From NCBI RefSeq assembly GCF_013359595.1, contig NZ_JABFMP010000040.1, positions 1-49,947 on the forward strand: a stretch of DNA of 49,947 bases, in the 5' to 3' direction. Position 1 is the stretch's first letter; every line of letters starts with the position of its first letter. The DNA is from Pseudomonas sp. C1C7. GTDB taxonomy: Bacteria > Pseudomonadota > Gammaproteobacteria > Pseudomonadales > Pseudomonadaceae. Below the pieces are notes generated by a model. That model did not search any database and was not told the DNA's origin. It saw only the letters and a list, made by a program, of their open reading frames with translations. Of this stretch, positions 16,000-23,669 are shown in pieces. The position numbers and the translations under genes were made by a program.

Positions 16000-17458
16000 G
16001 TCCTTGCGCAAACTGATCGACCGAATCCCGGTACCGCGCTCGCTGCTCGGGCGCATGTTGCTGCTGACCTTGCTGGCGGTGTTGTTCGCCCAGGCGCTGT
16101 CGAGCGTGATCTGGGTCTCGCAATTGCGCGCCACGCAGCTTGAAGGCCTGGTCACCAGCGCCCGCAGCCTCGCCCATTCGATGAACGCCAGCGTCAGTTA
16201 CCTGCGCTCGTTGCCGGTGGCCTATCGGCCGCTGGTGCTCGATCAGTTGCGCAGCATGGGCGGCACGCGATTCGTCGTGACACTGAATGACAAACCCTTG
16301 GGCATGGACGTGTTGCCGACTACACCGCGCAAGCTGGCGGTGATGAAAGCGGTGGACGAAGTGCTGCGTCAGTCCCTGGGCCAGGACACCGACATTTCGG
16401 TGTCTTTCGTCAGCCCCGAGGATCTGCGGATCTTCAATGGCGGCCTGAAGCTCGACGAGTTGCCTCGCTCCTGGGCGCACTACGCGCTGACCCTGGAGCC
16501 GGTGAACCCACCCGTGCTGGTGACGCAGATCCAGATGGCGCCCGGCGAATGGCTGTACATCGCCTCACTGCTGCCCGAGCCCTACACCAGTCTGGAAGAA
16601 CAGGGCCTGCCGGCGCAGCAGGTGTGGTTCATCATTCTCACCAGCGGCTTTCTGCTGTTGTTCATCGGCCTGCTGGTGCACTGGCAGAGCCGGCCGCTCA
16701 AGCGCCTGGCGCGGGCAGCGCGGGAGCTGTCGCTGGGCGCCGATGTGGAGCCGGTCGCCGAAGGCGGTGGCAGTGAGGTGGTCGAAGTGGGCCGCGCGTT
16801 CAATACCATGCGCGAGCGCATCAGCCGCTACCTGACCGAACGCAGCCAGTTGTTCAGCGCGATTTCCCACGACCTGCGCACGCCGATTACCCGGCTGCGC
16901 CTGCGGGTCGAACTGCTGGAAGACGAAAAGCTGCAAGCCAAGTTCGGTCGCGATCTGGATGAGCTGGAGCTGCTGGTCAAGGGCGCGCTGCAGTGCGTGA
17001 AGGACACCGACATCCACGAGAACATCGAGCCGGTGGATCTCAACCATGTGCTCGAATGTCTGGTGGAGCCGTACGTGGCACCCAATGGCAATGGTCGCGT
17101 GACCCAGCAGGGGCGGGCGCTCGCGGCTTATCCGGGCAAGCCTCTGGCGCTCAAGCGTTGCATTGGCAACCTGATCGATAACGCCCTCAAGTACGGGCAG
17201 AACGCGCATCTGTATATTGATGACGACGAAAGCGCGTTTGTGTTGCACGTCGATGACGAAGGCCCGGGGGTTCCCGAGCAGCGGCTGGAGCAGGTATTCG
17301 AGCCGCACTTCCGCCTGGCGGGGCAGCAGCAGGGGTATGGCTTGGGGCTGGGCATCGCCCGCAACATCGCCCACAGCCATGGCGGGGAAGTGAGCCTGCA
17401 GAACCTGCGCGAGGGTGGGTTGCGGGTGACCCTTCAACTGCCGCGCTCCGTTGATTGA
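15989..17458 (+). CDS. gltS: Sensor histidine kinase GltS
   Basis: This inner-membrane kinase partners with GltR. About 489 residues: TM1 at about 23-41, a periplasmic sensor of about 170 residues, TM2 at about 212-231, a HAMP linker, then the dimerisation/phospho-acceptor helix with SAISHDLRTPITRLRLR (H at about 294). The ATPase domain shows N-box NLIDNALKYG, G1 DEGPGVPE and G2 GYGLGLGIAR. All catalytic boxes are intact. The ATG at 15989 overlaps the gltR stop region; an in-frame ATG at 15974 would add five residues, and neither has a clear ribosome-binding site. The periplasmic ligand (glucose, gluconate or 2-ketogluconate, possibly through a binding protein) is not evident from sequence. 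Confidence 0.94.
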   Translation: MVTESLRKLIDRIPVPRSLLGRMLLLTLLAVLFAQALSSVIWVSQLRATQLEGLVTSARSLAHSMNASVSYLRSLPVAYRPLVLDQLRSMGGTRFVVTLNDKPLGMDVLPTTPRKLAVMKAVDEVLRQSLGQDTDISVSFVSPEDLRIFNGGLKLDELPRSWAHYALTLEPVNPPVLVTQIQMAPGEWLYIASLLPEPYTSLEEQGLPAQQVWFIILTSGFLLLFIGLLVHWQSRPLKRLARAARELSLGADVEPVAEGGGSEVVEVGRAFNTMRERISRYLTERSQLFSAISHDLRTPITRLRLRVELLEDEKLQAKFGRDLDELELLVKGALQCVKDTDIHENIEPVDLNHVLECLVEPYVAPNGNGRVTQQGRALAAYPGKPLALKRCIGNLIDNALKYGQNAHLYIDDDESAFVLHVDDEGPGVPEQRLEQVFEPHFRLAGQQQGYGLGLGIARNIAHSHGGEVSLQNLREGGLRVTLQLPRSVD

Positions 17459-17460
17459 AG

Positions 17461-17534
17461 ATCAAAAGATCGCAGCCTTCGGCAGCTCCTGCAGAGATCG
17501 GCGTAGGAGCTGCCGAAGGCTGCGATCTTTTGAT
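17461..17534. repeat. Intergenic palindrome, GAAGGCTGCGATC family, inverted orientation
   Basis: ATCAAAAGATCGCAGCC opens and GGCTGCGATCTTTTGAT closes the element, the reverse arrangement of the copies at 1021 and 11069. It directly follows the gltS stop and could terminate the edd-glk-gltRS transcript. Confidence 0.9.
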
Positions 17535-17540
17535 GTTGAT

Positions 17541-17606
17541 TGTCACAAAGTGGTGACATAACTCGCCCCCTTCGTTACAAGCCCGCCATCCCCCGTTGTT
17601 TAGACT
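17541..17606 (+). promoter_or_regulatory. Composite GTNAC promoter of the sugar isomerase
   Basis: TGTCAC-N6-GTGACAT (17541-17559), CCCTTCGTTAC (17568-17578), then 22 nt and TAGACT (17601-17606, possible -10). Order and spacing are identical to the gtsA promoter. The -35 is weak, as expected for an activated promoter; GltR is the candidate activator. Confidence 0.6.
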
Positions 17607-17619
17607 GCCCCTCAGTCAT

Positions 17620-17627
17620 AACAACAA
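17620..17627 (+). promoter_or_regulatory. Hfq/Crc A-rich motif before the sugar isomerase
   Basis: AACAACAA followed by AAAAGG, within CATAACAACAARAAAGGT, a leader block shared with gtsA. Confidence 0.6.
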
Positions 17628-17639
17628 AAAAGGTCCCCC

Positions 17640-18899
17640 ATGCACACCTTCCAACCTGCCTTCAGCAGTTGGCTGAACGCACCTGCCCATCAGCAATGGC
17701 TCGCCGCCGAAGGCTTGCGCCTGCTGGCGTTTGCCAAGGCTTCGAAGCTGCCTGAAGGCTTCGGCAATCTCGATGAACGCGGCCATCTGCCGGCCGATGC
17801 CCAAGCCGAAACCATGAACACCGCGCGCATGACCCATAGCTTCGCCATGGCCCACATCCAGGGCTTGCCGGGGTTTGCCGAACTGGTGGATCACGGCATC
17901 CAGGCACTGCGCGGGCCGTTGCGCGATGCGCTGCATGGCGGCTGGTTCGCGGTGGCCGAACAGCGTGACGGCAATACCGGCAAGAATGCCTACCTGCATG
18001 CCTTCGTGGCGCTGGCCGCCAGCTCCGCGGTGGTCGCGCAACGGCCGGGGGCGCAGGCCTTGCTCGATGATGCGATCGACATCATCGACACGTATTTCTG
18101 GAGCGAGGAGGAGGGCGCCATGCGCGAATCCTTCAATCGCGACTGGAGCGAGGAAGAGGCCTATCGCGGTGCCAACAGCAATATGCACGCCACCGAAGCC
18201 TTCCTCGCCCTGGCCGATGTCACCGACGACAACCGCTGGCTGTGCCGCGCCCAGCGCATCGTCGAACGGGTGATTCACGGTCACGCCGCCGCCAATGGTT
18301 ATCTGGTGGTCGAGCATTTCGACCGCGACTGGCAGCCGCTGCGCGAGTACAACCACGACAATCCAGCCGACGGTTTCCGCCCGTACGGCACCACCCCCGG
18401 TCACGGTTTCGAATGGGCGCGGCTGTTGCTGCATCTGGAAGCGGCGCGGGTGCAGGCCGGCATGCTCACACCGGGCTGGCTGGCCACCGATGCGGAAAAA
18501 CTCTTCGAACACAACTGCCGCCATGGATGGGACGTCGATGGCGCACCGGGCATCGTCTACACCCTGGACTGGGACAATCGCGCGGTGGTCCGCCATCGCC
18601 TGCACTGGACCCACTGTGAAGCCAGCGCCGCCGCCAGCGCCATGCTCAAACGCACGGGCGATGCGCAATACGAGCACTGGTACAGGCTGTTCTGGGAATT
18701 TTGTGACAAGCATTTCATCGACCGTTGCGATGGCAGCTGGCACCACGAACTCGACCCGTTGAACCGCCCCAGCGCCGACATCTGGGCCGGCAAACCCGAC
18801 CTCTATCACGCCTGGCAGGCCCTGCTGATTCCGCGCCTGCCCCTGGCGCCGAGCATGGCTTCTGCGCTGGGACAGTTGTCCCAGAGCGTTGCTATGTAA
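17640..18899 (+). CDS. AGE-family aldose-ketose isomerase (mannose isomerase/YihS-like)
   Basis: A 419-residue cytoplasmic protein of the N-acylglucosamine 2-epimerase (AGE) fold, an (alpha/alpha)6 barrel. Three histidines fit the catalytic set of the YihS-type mannose/glucose-fructose isomerases: H183 (NSNMHATEAFLAL), H255 (TTPGHGFEWARLLL) and H390 (PDLYHAWQALL). Each is offset by the same seven residues from E. coli YihS numbering as I recall it, which argues for aldose-ketose isomerase activity rather than N-acyl epimerisation. It lies between gltRS and gtsABCD and shares its promoter layout and leader with gtsA. A role in handling glucose, mannose or fructose taken up by the same system is likely; the true substrate is not shown. 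Its stop codon lies in a 12-bp tandem repeat. Confidence 0.9.
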   Translation: MHTFQPAFSSWLNAPAHQQWLAAEGLRLLAFAKASKLPEGFGNLDERGHLPADAQAETMNTARMTHSFAMAHIQGLPGFAELVDHGIQALRGPLRDALHGGWFAVAEQRDGNTGKNAYLHAFVALAASSAVVAQRPGAQALLDDAIDIIDTYFWSEEEGAMRESFNRDWSEEEAYRGANSNMHATEAFLALADVTDDNRWLCRAQRIVERVIHGHAAANGYLVVEHFDRDWQPLREYNHDNPADGFRPYGTTPGHGFEWARLLLHLEAARVQAGMLTPGWLATDAEKLFEHNCRHGWDVDGAPGIVYTLDWDNRAVVRHRLHWTHCEASAAASAMLKRTGDAQYEHWYRLFWEFCDKHFIDRCDGSWHHELDPLNRPSADIWAGKPDLYHAWQALLIPRLPLAPSMASALGQLSQSVAM

Positions 18900-18984
18900 C
18901 CAGCTATGTAACCAGCTGTGTAACCATGTCGTGACATTCGCGCATCCCTTCGTTACCTGCGAAGGGATGTGCGCTGGTTAAAAT
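18891..18984 (+). promoter_or_regulatory. gtsA promoter with three 12-bp repeats and GTNAC array
   Basis: Three tandem 12-mers, GCTATGTAACCA twice and GCTGTGTAACCA once (18891-18926), give TGTAAC at 18895, 18907 and 18919. GTGACAT follows at 18931 and CCCTTCGTTAC at 18946-18956, then N22 and TAAAAT (18979-18984). The last part repeats the isomerase promoter with identical spacing. The first repeat overlaps the isomerase stop codon. Confidence 0.65.
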
Positions 18985-19018
18985 CCTGTGCAGCGCAAGC
19001 ACCAGACTTGCAATGCAT

Positions 19019-19029
19019 AACAACAAGAA
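19019..19029 (+). promoter_or_regulatory. Hfq/Crc A-rich motif before gtsA
   Basis: AACAACAAGAA satisfies AANAANAA in two registers and is next to the AAAGG ribosome-binding site. Confidence 0.65.
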
Positions 19030-19041
19030 AGGTACTTCTAG

Positions 19042-20349
19042 ATGAATGCGATTTCTCGCCTCGCTACTGTCATTTCTCTCGCCTCACTGGTTCCTCTTTC
19101 CGCGTTCCCGCTCGCAAGCTTTGCCGATGATTCCAAAGGTTCGGTGGAAGTCGTGCACTGGTGGACGTCCGGTGGCGAAAAGGCAGCGGTCGATGTCCTC
19201 AAGGCCCAGGTCGAAAAAGACGGCTACACCTGGAAGGACGGCGCGGTCGCCGGTGGTGGTGGCTCCACGGCCATGACCGTTCTCAAGAGCCGCGCCGTGG
19301 CCGGTAACCCGCCGGGTGTTGCGCAGATCAAGGGCCCGGACATCCAGGAATGGGGCAGCACCGGACTGCTCAGCACCGACACCCTGAAGGACGTCGCCAA
19401 GTCTGAAAACTGGGACGGCCTGCTGTCGAAGAAAGTCTCCGACACCGTCAAATACGAAGGCGATTACGTGGCCGTGCCGGTGAACATTCACCGCGTGAAC
19501 TGGCTGTGGATCAACCCTGAAGTGTTCAAGAAAGCCGGGATCGACAAGGCCCCGACCACCCTCGAAGAATTCTATGCCGCCGGTGACAAACTGAAGGCCG
19601 CCGGCTTCATCGCGCTCGCCCACGGTGGCCAGCCTTGGCAGGACAGCACCGTGTTCGAAGACGTGGTGCTCTCGGTCATGGGCGCAGACGGCTACAAGAA
19701 GGCGCTGGTGGACCTCGACCAGAAAACCCTGTCGGGCCCGGAGATGACCAAGACCTTCGCCGAGCTTAAAAAACTCACCACCTACATGGACCCGAACCGC
19801 GCCGGTCGTGACTGGAACATCGCTGCCGCCGACGTGATCAACGGCAAGGCCGGCATGCAGATGATGGGCGACTGGGCCAAGAGCGAATGGACCGCCGCCA
19901 AGAAAGTCGCCGGCAAGGACTACCAGTGCGTAGCGTTCCCGGGCACCGACAAGGCCTTCACCTACAACATCGACTCGATGGCGGTGTTCAAGCTCAAGGC
20001 TGATCGCAAGGGCGACATCGCCGCGCAGCAGGACCTGGCCAAGGTCGCGCTGGGCACCGACTTCCAGAAAGTCTTCAGCATCAACAAGGGGTCGATCCCG
20101 GTCCGCACCGACATGCTGAACGAGATGGACAAGCTGGGCTTCGACTCCTGCGCCCAGACCGCCGCCAAGGACTTCCTGGCGGACGACAAGACCGGCGGCC
20201 TGCAACCGAGCATGGCGCACAACATGGCCACTTCCCTGGCCGTGCAAGGCGCGATTTTCGACGTGGTCACCAACTTCATGAACGACAAGGACGCCGACCC
20301 GGCCAAGGCCAGTGCGCAGCTGGCTTCGGCGGTCAAAGCGGCACAGTAA
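19042..20349 (+). CDS. gtsA: Glucose ABC transporter periplasmic binding protein
   Basis: A 435-residue extracytoplasmic solute-binding protein (family 1, sugar type) that captures glucose delivered by OprB. A Sec signal peptide (basic start, hydrophobic core of about 8-24) ends near SFA/DDS, around residue 28. The mature start VEVVHWWTSGGEKAAVDVLK is typical of glucose/mannose-binding GtsA. Also visible are PVNIHRVNWLWINPEVFKKA and AGMQMMGDWAKSEW. It is preceded by the composite GTNAC promoter and followed by a hairpin repeat before gtsB, a layout that allows more binding protein than permease to be made. In some annotations it is called GltB. Confidence 0.96.
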   Translation: MNAISRLATVISLASLVPLSAFPLASFADDSKGSVEVVHWWTSGGEKAAVDVLKAQVEKDGYTWKDGAVAGGGGSTAMTVLKSRAVAGNPPGVAQIKGPDIQEWGSTGLLSTDTLKDVAKSENWDGLLSKKVSDTVKYEGDYVAVPVNIHRVNWLWINPEVFKKAGIDKAPTTLEEFYAAGDKLKAAGFIALAHGGQPWQDSTVFEDVVLSVMGADGYKKALVDLDQKTLSGPEMTKTFAELKKLTTYMDPNRAGRDWNIAAADVINGKAGMQMMGDWAKSEWTAAKKVAGKDYQCVAFPGTDKAFTYNIDSMAVFKLKADRKGDIAAQQDLAKVALGTDFQKVFSINKGSIPVRTDMLNEMDKLGFDSCAQTAAKDFLADDKTGGLQPSMAHNMATSLAVQGAIFDVVTNFMNDKDADPAKASAQLASAVKAAQ

Positions 20350-20386
20350 CTCCTGACACAGCCTGTTCCCGGTTGGAATGGGATTG

Positions 20387-20472
20387 TGTGGGAGCTGGCT
20401 TGCCAGCGATGCGGGCGACACGGTTCGACTTTGAACCCGGTTGATTCAATCGCTGGCAAGCCAGCTCCCACA
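20387..20472. repeat. Intergenic palindrome within the gts operon (GCTGGCTTGCC type)
   Basis: TGTGGGAGCTGGCTTGCCAGC and its complement enclose an AT-richer loop between gtsA and gtsB. It could stabilise the gtsA transcript end and lower downstream expression. Confidence 0.9.
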
Positions 20473-20534
20473 GGATCCTGCTCCGACAGGGGATCGGCTT
20501 GCCGGTTTCTTTTCTCTTTACCTGGATTATCCCG

Positions 20535-21443
20535 ATGAGCTCTGTCGCGGTTTTCAGCAAAGCCTCACCCTTCGATGCGCTGCAACGCTGGCTACCCAAG
20601 TTGGTACTCGCGCCGAGCATGCTGATCGTGCTGGTGGGCTTCTACGGTTACATCATCTGGACGTTCATTCTGTCCTTCACCAACTCCAGCTTCATGCCGA
20701 GCTACAAGTGGGTCGGCCTGCAGCAATACATGCGCCTGATGGACAACGACCGCTGGTGGGTCGCGAGCAAGAACCTTGCGCTGTTCGGCGGCCTGTTTAT
20801 CGGCATCAGCCTGGTGCTGGGCGTGCTCTTCGCGGTGCTGCTGGACCAGCGCATCCGCAAGGAAGGCTTCATCCGCACCATCTACCTGTACCCGATGGCG
20901 CTGTCGATGATCGTCACCGGTACCGCGTGGAAATGGCTGCTCAACCCCGGCCTGGGCCTGGACAAGATGCTGCGTGACTGGGGCTGGGAAGGCTTTCGCC
21001 TGGACTGGCTGGTGGATCAGGATCGCGTGGTGTACTGCCTGGTGATCGCCGCCGTGTGGCAAGCCTCCGGGTTCGTCATGGCGATGTTCCTGGCCGGACT
21101 GCGCGGGGTCGATCAGTCGATCATCCGTGCCGCGCAAGTCGACGGTGCGAGCCTGCCGACCATCTACCTGAAGATCGTCCTGCCGAGCCTGCGCCCGGTG
21201 TTCTTCAGTGCCTTCATGATCCTGGCGCACATCGCGATCAAGAGCTTCGACCTGGTGGCGGCGATGACCGCCGGCGGCCCTGGCTACTCGTCCGACCTGC
21301 CGGCGATGTTCATGTACTCCTTCACCTTCAGCCGTGGCCAGATGGGCATCGGTTCGGCCAGCGCCATGCTGATGCTCGGCGCCGTGCTGACCATCCTCGT
21401 GCCGTACCTGTACTCCGAGCTGCGAGGCAAACGCCATGACTGA
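20535..21443 (+). CDS. gtsB: Glucose ABC transporter permease 1
   Basis: A 302-residue inner-membrane permease of the sugar type (MalF/UgpA-like), forming the channel with GtsC. Hydrophobic segments begin with LVLAPSMLIVLVGFYGYIIW; further membrane spans lie around residues 75-100, 115-135, 165-190, 220-245 and 275-295. The EAA loop that contacts the ATPase is readable as IRAAQVDGASLPTIYLKIVLP. The start at 20535 (MSSVAVFSKASP) gives the normal length; an upstream in-frame codon at 20499 would add a hydrophobic leader with no ribosome-binding site. It overlaps gtsC by 8 nt. Confidence 0.95.
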   Translation: MSSVAVFSKASPFDALQRWLPKLVLAPSMLIVLVGFYGYIIWTFILSFTNSSFMPSYKWVGLQQYMRLMDNDRWWVASKNLALFGGLFIGISLVLGVLFAVLLDQRIRKEGFIRTIYLYPMALSMIVTGTAWKWLLNPGLGLDKMLRDWGWEGFRLDWLVDQDRVVYCLVIAAVWQASGFVMAMFLAGLRGVDQSIIRAAQVDGASLPTIYLKIVLPSLRPVFFSAFMILAHIAIKSFDLVAAMTAGGPGYSSDLPAMFMYSFTFSRGQMGIGSASAMLMLGAVLTILVPYLYSELRGKRHD

Positions 21444-22281
21444 TCAACTCGCAAAACCGACCCTGAGCTTCAGCCGCATCGCCATCTACGCGACCCTGCT
21501 GCTGGCCGCCGCGGTGTACCTGATCCCGCTGGTGGTGATGCTGCTGACCAGCTTCAAGACCCCCGAAGACATTCGCACCGGCAACCTGCTGAGCTGGCCG
21601 GCGGTGATCGACGGCATCGGCTGGATCAAGGCCTGGGACGTGGTCGGCGGCTACTTCTGGAACTCGGTGAAGATCACCGTGCCGGCGGTGCTGATCTCGA
21701 CCTTCATCGGCGCCATGAACGGTTATGTGCTGTCGATGTGGCGCTTCCGTGGTTCGCAGCTGTTCTTCGGCCTGCTGCTGTTCGGCTGCTTCCTGCCGTT
21801 CCAGACCGTGCTACTGCCGGCCTCGTTCACCCTCGGCAAGTTTGGCCTGGCTAACACCACCACGGGCCTGGTGCTGGTGCACGTGGTCTACGGCCTGGCG
21901 TTCACCACGCTGTTCTTCCGCAACTACTACGTGAGCATTCCGGATGCGCTGGTCAAGGCCGCGCGCCTCGATGGCGCGGGCTTCTTCATGATCTTCTGGA
22001 AGATCCTGCTGCCGATGTCGATCCCGATCGTGATGGTCTGCCTGATCTGGCAGTTCACCCAGATCTGGAACGACTTCCTGTTCGGCGTGGTGTTCGCCAG
22101 CGGCGACGCCCAGCCAATTACCGTGGCCCTCAACAACCTGGTCAACACCAGCACCGGGGCCAAGGAATACAACGTTGATATGGCCGCCGCGATGATCGCC
22201 GGGCTGCCGACACTGCTGGTCTACATATTCGCTGGCAAGTATTTCCTGCGTGGGCTGACGTCCGGCGCGGTCAAGGGGTAG
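21436..22281 (+). CDS. gtsC: Glucose ABC transporter permease 2
   Basis: A 281-residue inner-membrane permease (MalG/UgpE-like) with six predicted membrane segments, the first being IAIYATLLLAAAVYLIPLVV. The EAA motif is VKAARLDGAGFFMIFWKILLP. The C-terminal LVYIFAGKYFLRGLTSGAVKG is characteristic of the sugar MalG-type permeases. The start overlaps the gtsB end by 8 nt and gtsD begins 5 nt after its stop, so the three genes are tightly coupled. It pairs with GtsB to carry glucose across the cytoplasmic membrane. Confidence 0.95.
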   Translation: MTDQLAKPTLSFSRIAIYATLLLAAAVYLIPLVVMLLTSFKTPEDIRTGNLLSWPAVIDGIGWIKAWDVVGGYFWNSVKITVPAVLISTFIGAMNGYVLSMWRFRGSQLFFGLLLFGCFLPFQTVLLPASFTLGKFGLANTTTGLVLVHVVYGLAFTTLFFRNYYVSIPDALVKAARLDGAGFFMIFWKILLPMSIPIVMVCLIWQFTQIWNDFLFGVVFASGDAQPITVALNNLVNTSTGAKEYNVDMAAAMIAGLPTLLVYIFAGKYFLRGLTSGAVKG

Positions 22282-22285
22282 AAAC

Positions 22286-23446
22286 ATGGCAACTCTCGAA
22301 TTACGCAACGTCAACAAGACCTATGGCGCCGGTTTGCCGGACACCCTGAAAAACATCGAGCTGAAGATCAAGGACGGTGAGTTCCTGATCCTGGTTGGTC
22401 CGTCGGGTTGCGGTAAATCCACCCTGATGAACTGCATCGCGGGCCTGGAAACCATCAGCGGCGGCGCGATCCTGGTGGACGACGCCGATATCAGCGGCAT
22501 GAGCCCCAAGGATCGCGACATCGCCATGGTGTTCCAGTCCTACGCGCTGTACCCGACCATGAGCGTGCGCGACAACATCGCCTTCGGCCTGAAGATTCGC
22601 AAAATGCCGACCGCCGATATCGACGAAGAAGTCGCCCGCGTCGCCAAGCTGTTGCAGATCGAACACCTGCTCAGCCGCAAACCCGGCCAGCTCTCCGGCG
22701 GCCAGCAACAGCGGGTGGCGATGGGCCGTGCACTGGCGCGGCGGCCGAAGATTTATCTGTTCGACGAACCGCTGTCCAACCTCGACGCCAAGCTGCGGGT
22801 CGAGATGCGCACCGAAATGAAACTGATGCACCAACGCCTGAAAACCACCACGGTCTACGTGACCCACGACCAGATCGAAGCGATGACTCTGGGCGACAAA
22901 GTGGCGGTGATGAAAGACGGCATCATCCAGCAGTTCGGCACCCCGAAAGACATCTACAACGACCCGGCCAACCTGTTCGTGGCGAGCTTCATCGGCTCGC
23001 CGCCGATGAACTTCATCCCCCTGCGTCTGCAACGCAAGGACGGTCGTCTGGTGGCGCTGCTCGACAGCGGCCAGGCGCGCTGCGAATTGCCGCTGGGCAT
23101 GCAGGACGCCGGGCTCGAAGATCGCGAAGTGATTCTCGGCATGCGCCCTGAGCAGATCTCGCTGGCCGGTGCCGAGGCCAATGGTTTGCCAACCATTCGC
23201 GCCGAAGTCCAGGTCACCGAACCGACCGGGCCGGACACCCTGGTCTTCGTCAACCTCAACGACACCAAAGTCTGCTGCCGCCTCTCGCCGGACGTTGCAC
23301 CGCAAGTGGGCGAGACCCTGACCCTGCAATTTGATCCGGCGAAAGTGCTGCTGTTCGATGCCAAGTCCGGGGAACGGTTGGGGGCGGCGGGTTTTCCACA
23401 AACTGAAAAACACGCTGCCAACGTCACTCAATTCAAGGGCAGATAA
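22286..23446 (+). CDS. gtsD: Glucose ABC transporter ATP-binding protein
   Basis: A 386-residue cytoplasmic ATPase of the MalK/UgpC type that powers GtsBC. Walker A GPSGCGKST (about 37-45), Q-loop in MVFQSYALYPTMSV, signature LSGGQQQRVAMGRAL, Walker B IYLFDEPLSNLDAK and H-loop VTHDQIEAMTLGD are all intact. The C-terminal third is the OB/TOBE regulatory domain (RPEQISLAG...). The start ATG follows the gtsC stop by 4 nt with GGTAGAAAC before it. A palindrome and a separate leader divide it from oprB. Confidence 0.96.
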   Translation: MATLELRNVNKTYGAGLPDTLKNIELKIKDGEFLILVGPSGCGKSTLMNCIAGLETISGGAILVDDADISGMSPKDRDIAMVFQSYALYPTMSVRDNIAFGLKIRKMPTADIDEEVARVAKLLQIEHLLSRKPGQLSGGQQQRVAMGRALARRPKIYLFDEPLSNLDAKLRVEMRTEMKLMHQRLKTTTVYVTHDQIEAMTLGDKVAVMKDGIIQQFGTPKDIYNDPANLFVASFIGSPPMNFIPLRLQRKDGRLVALLDSGQARCELPLGMQDAGLEDREVILGMRPEQISLAGAEANGLPTIRAEVQVTEPTGPDTLVFVNLNDTKVCCRLSPDVAPQVGETLTLQFDPAKVLLFDAKSGERLGAAGFPQTEKHAANVTQFKGR

Positions 23447-23470
23447 AGATCAAGTGTGGGAATGCGGTTA

Positions 23471-23556
23471 TGTGGGAGCTGGCTTGCCAGCGATGCAGGC
23501 GACTCGGTTTGACGCCGGACCGAGGTGATGCCATCGCTGGCAAGCCAGCTCCCACA
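23471..23556. repeat. Intergenic palindrome before oprB (GCTGGCTTGCC type)
   Basis: Same subtype as the copy between gtsA and gtsB (TGTGGGAGCTGGCTTGCCAGC plus its complement). The pair brackets gtsBCD. Confidence 0.9.
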
Positions 23557-23604
23557 GAAATCCGCTCCCACAGGGGGGAATCCGTGGTGCGCGGCCTGTC
23601 GCGC

Positions 23605-23633
23605 GTCACAACCGATGTAACCGCGTTAGTGAA
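23605..23633 (+). promoter_or_regulatory. Phased GTNAC-like sites upstream of oprB
   Basis: GTCAC (23605), GTAAC (23617) and GTGAA (23629) start exactly 12 bp apart, echoing the gtsA array. Candidate GltR site; weaker than the other two. Confidence 0.45.
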
Positions 23634-23643
23634 GAAAAAACTT

Positions 23644-23654
23644 AATAAAAATAA
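23644..23654 (+). promoter_or_regulatory. Hfq/Crc A-rich motif before oprB
   Basis: AATAAAAATAA fits AANAANAA; the ribosome-binding site GAGGAAG follows before the ATG at 23670. Confidence 0.55.
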
Positions 23655-23669
23655 GACGAGGAAGTAGGG

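Noticed and set aside
18891..18926. Tandem 12-mers as a phase-variable coding repeat
   Set aside because: The repeat starts at the stop codon, so changes in copy number would not change the protein beyond its last residues; a regulatory reading is better.
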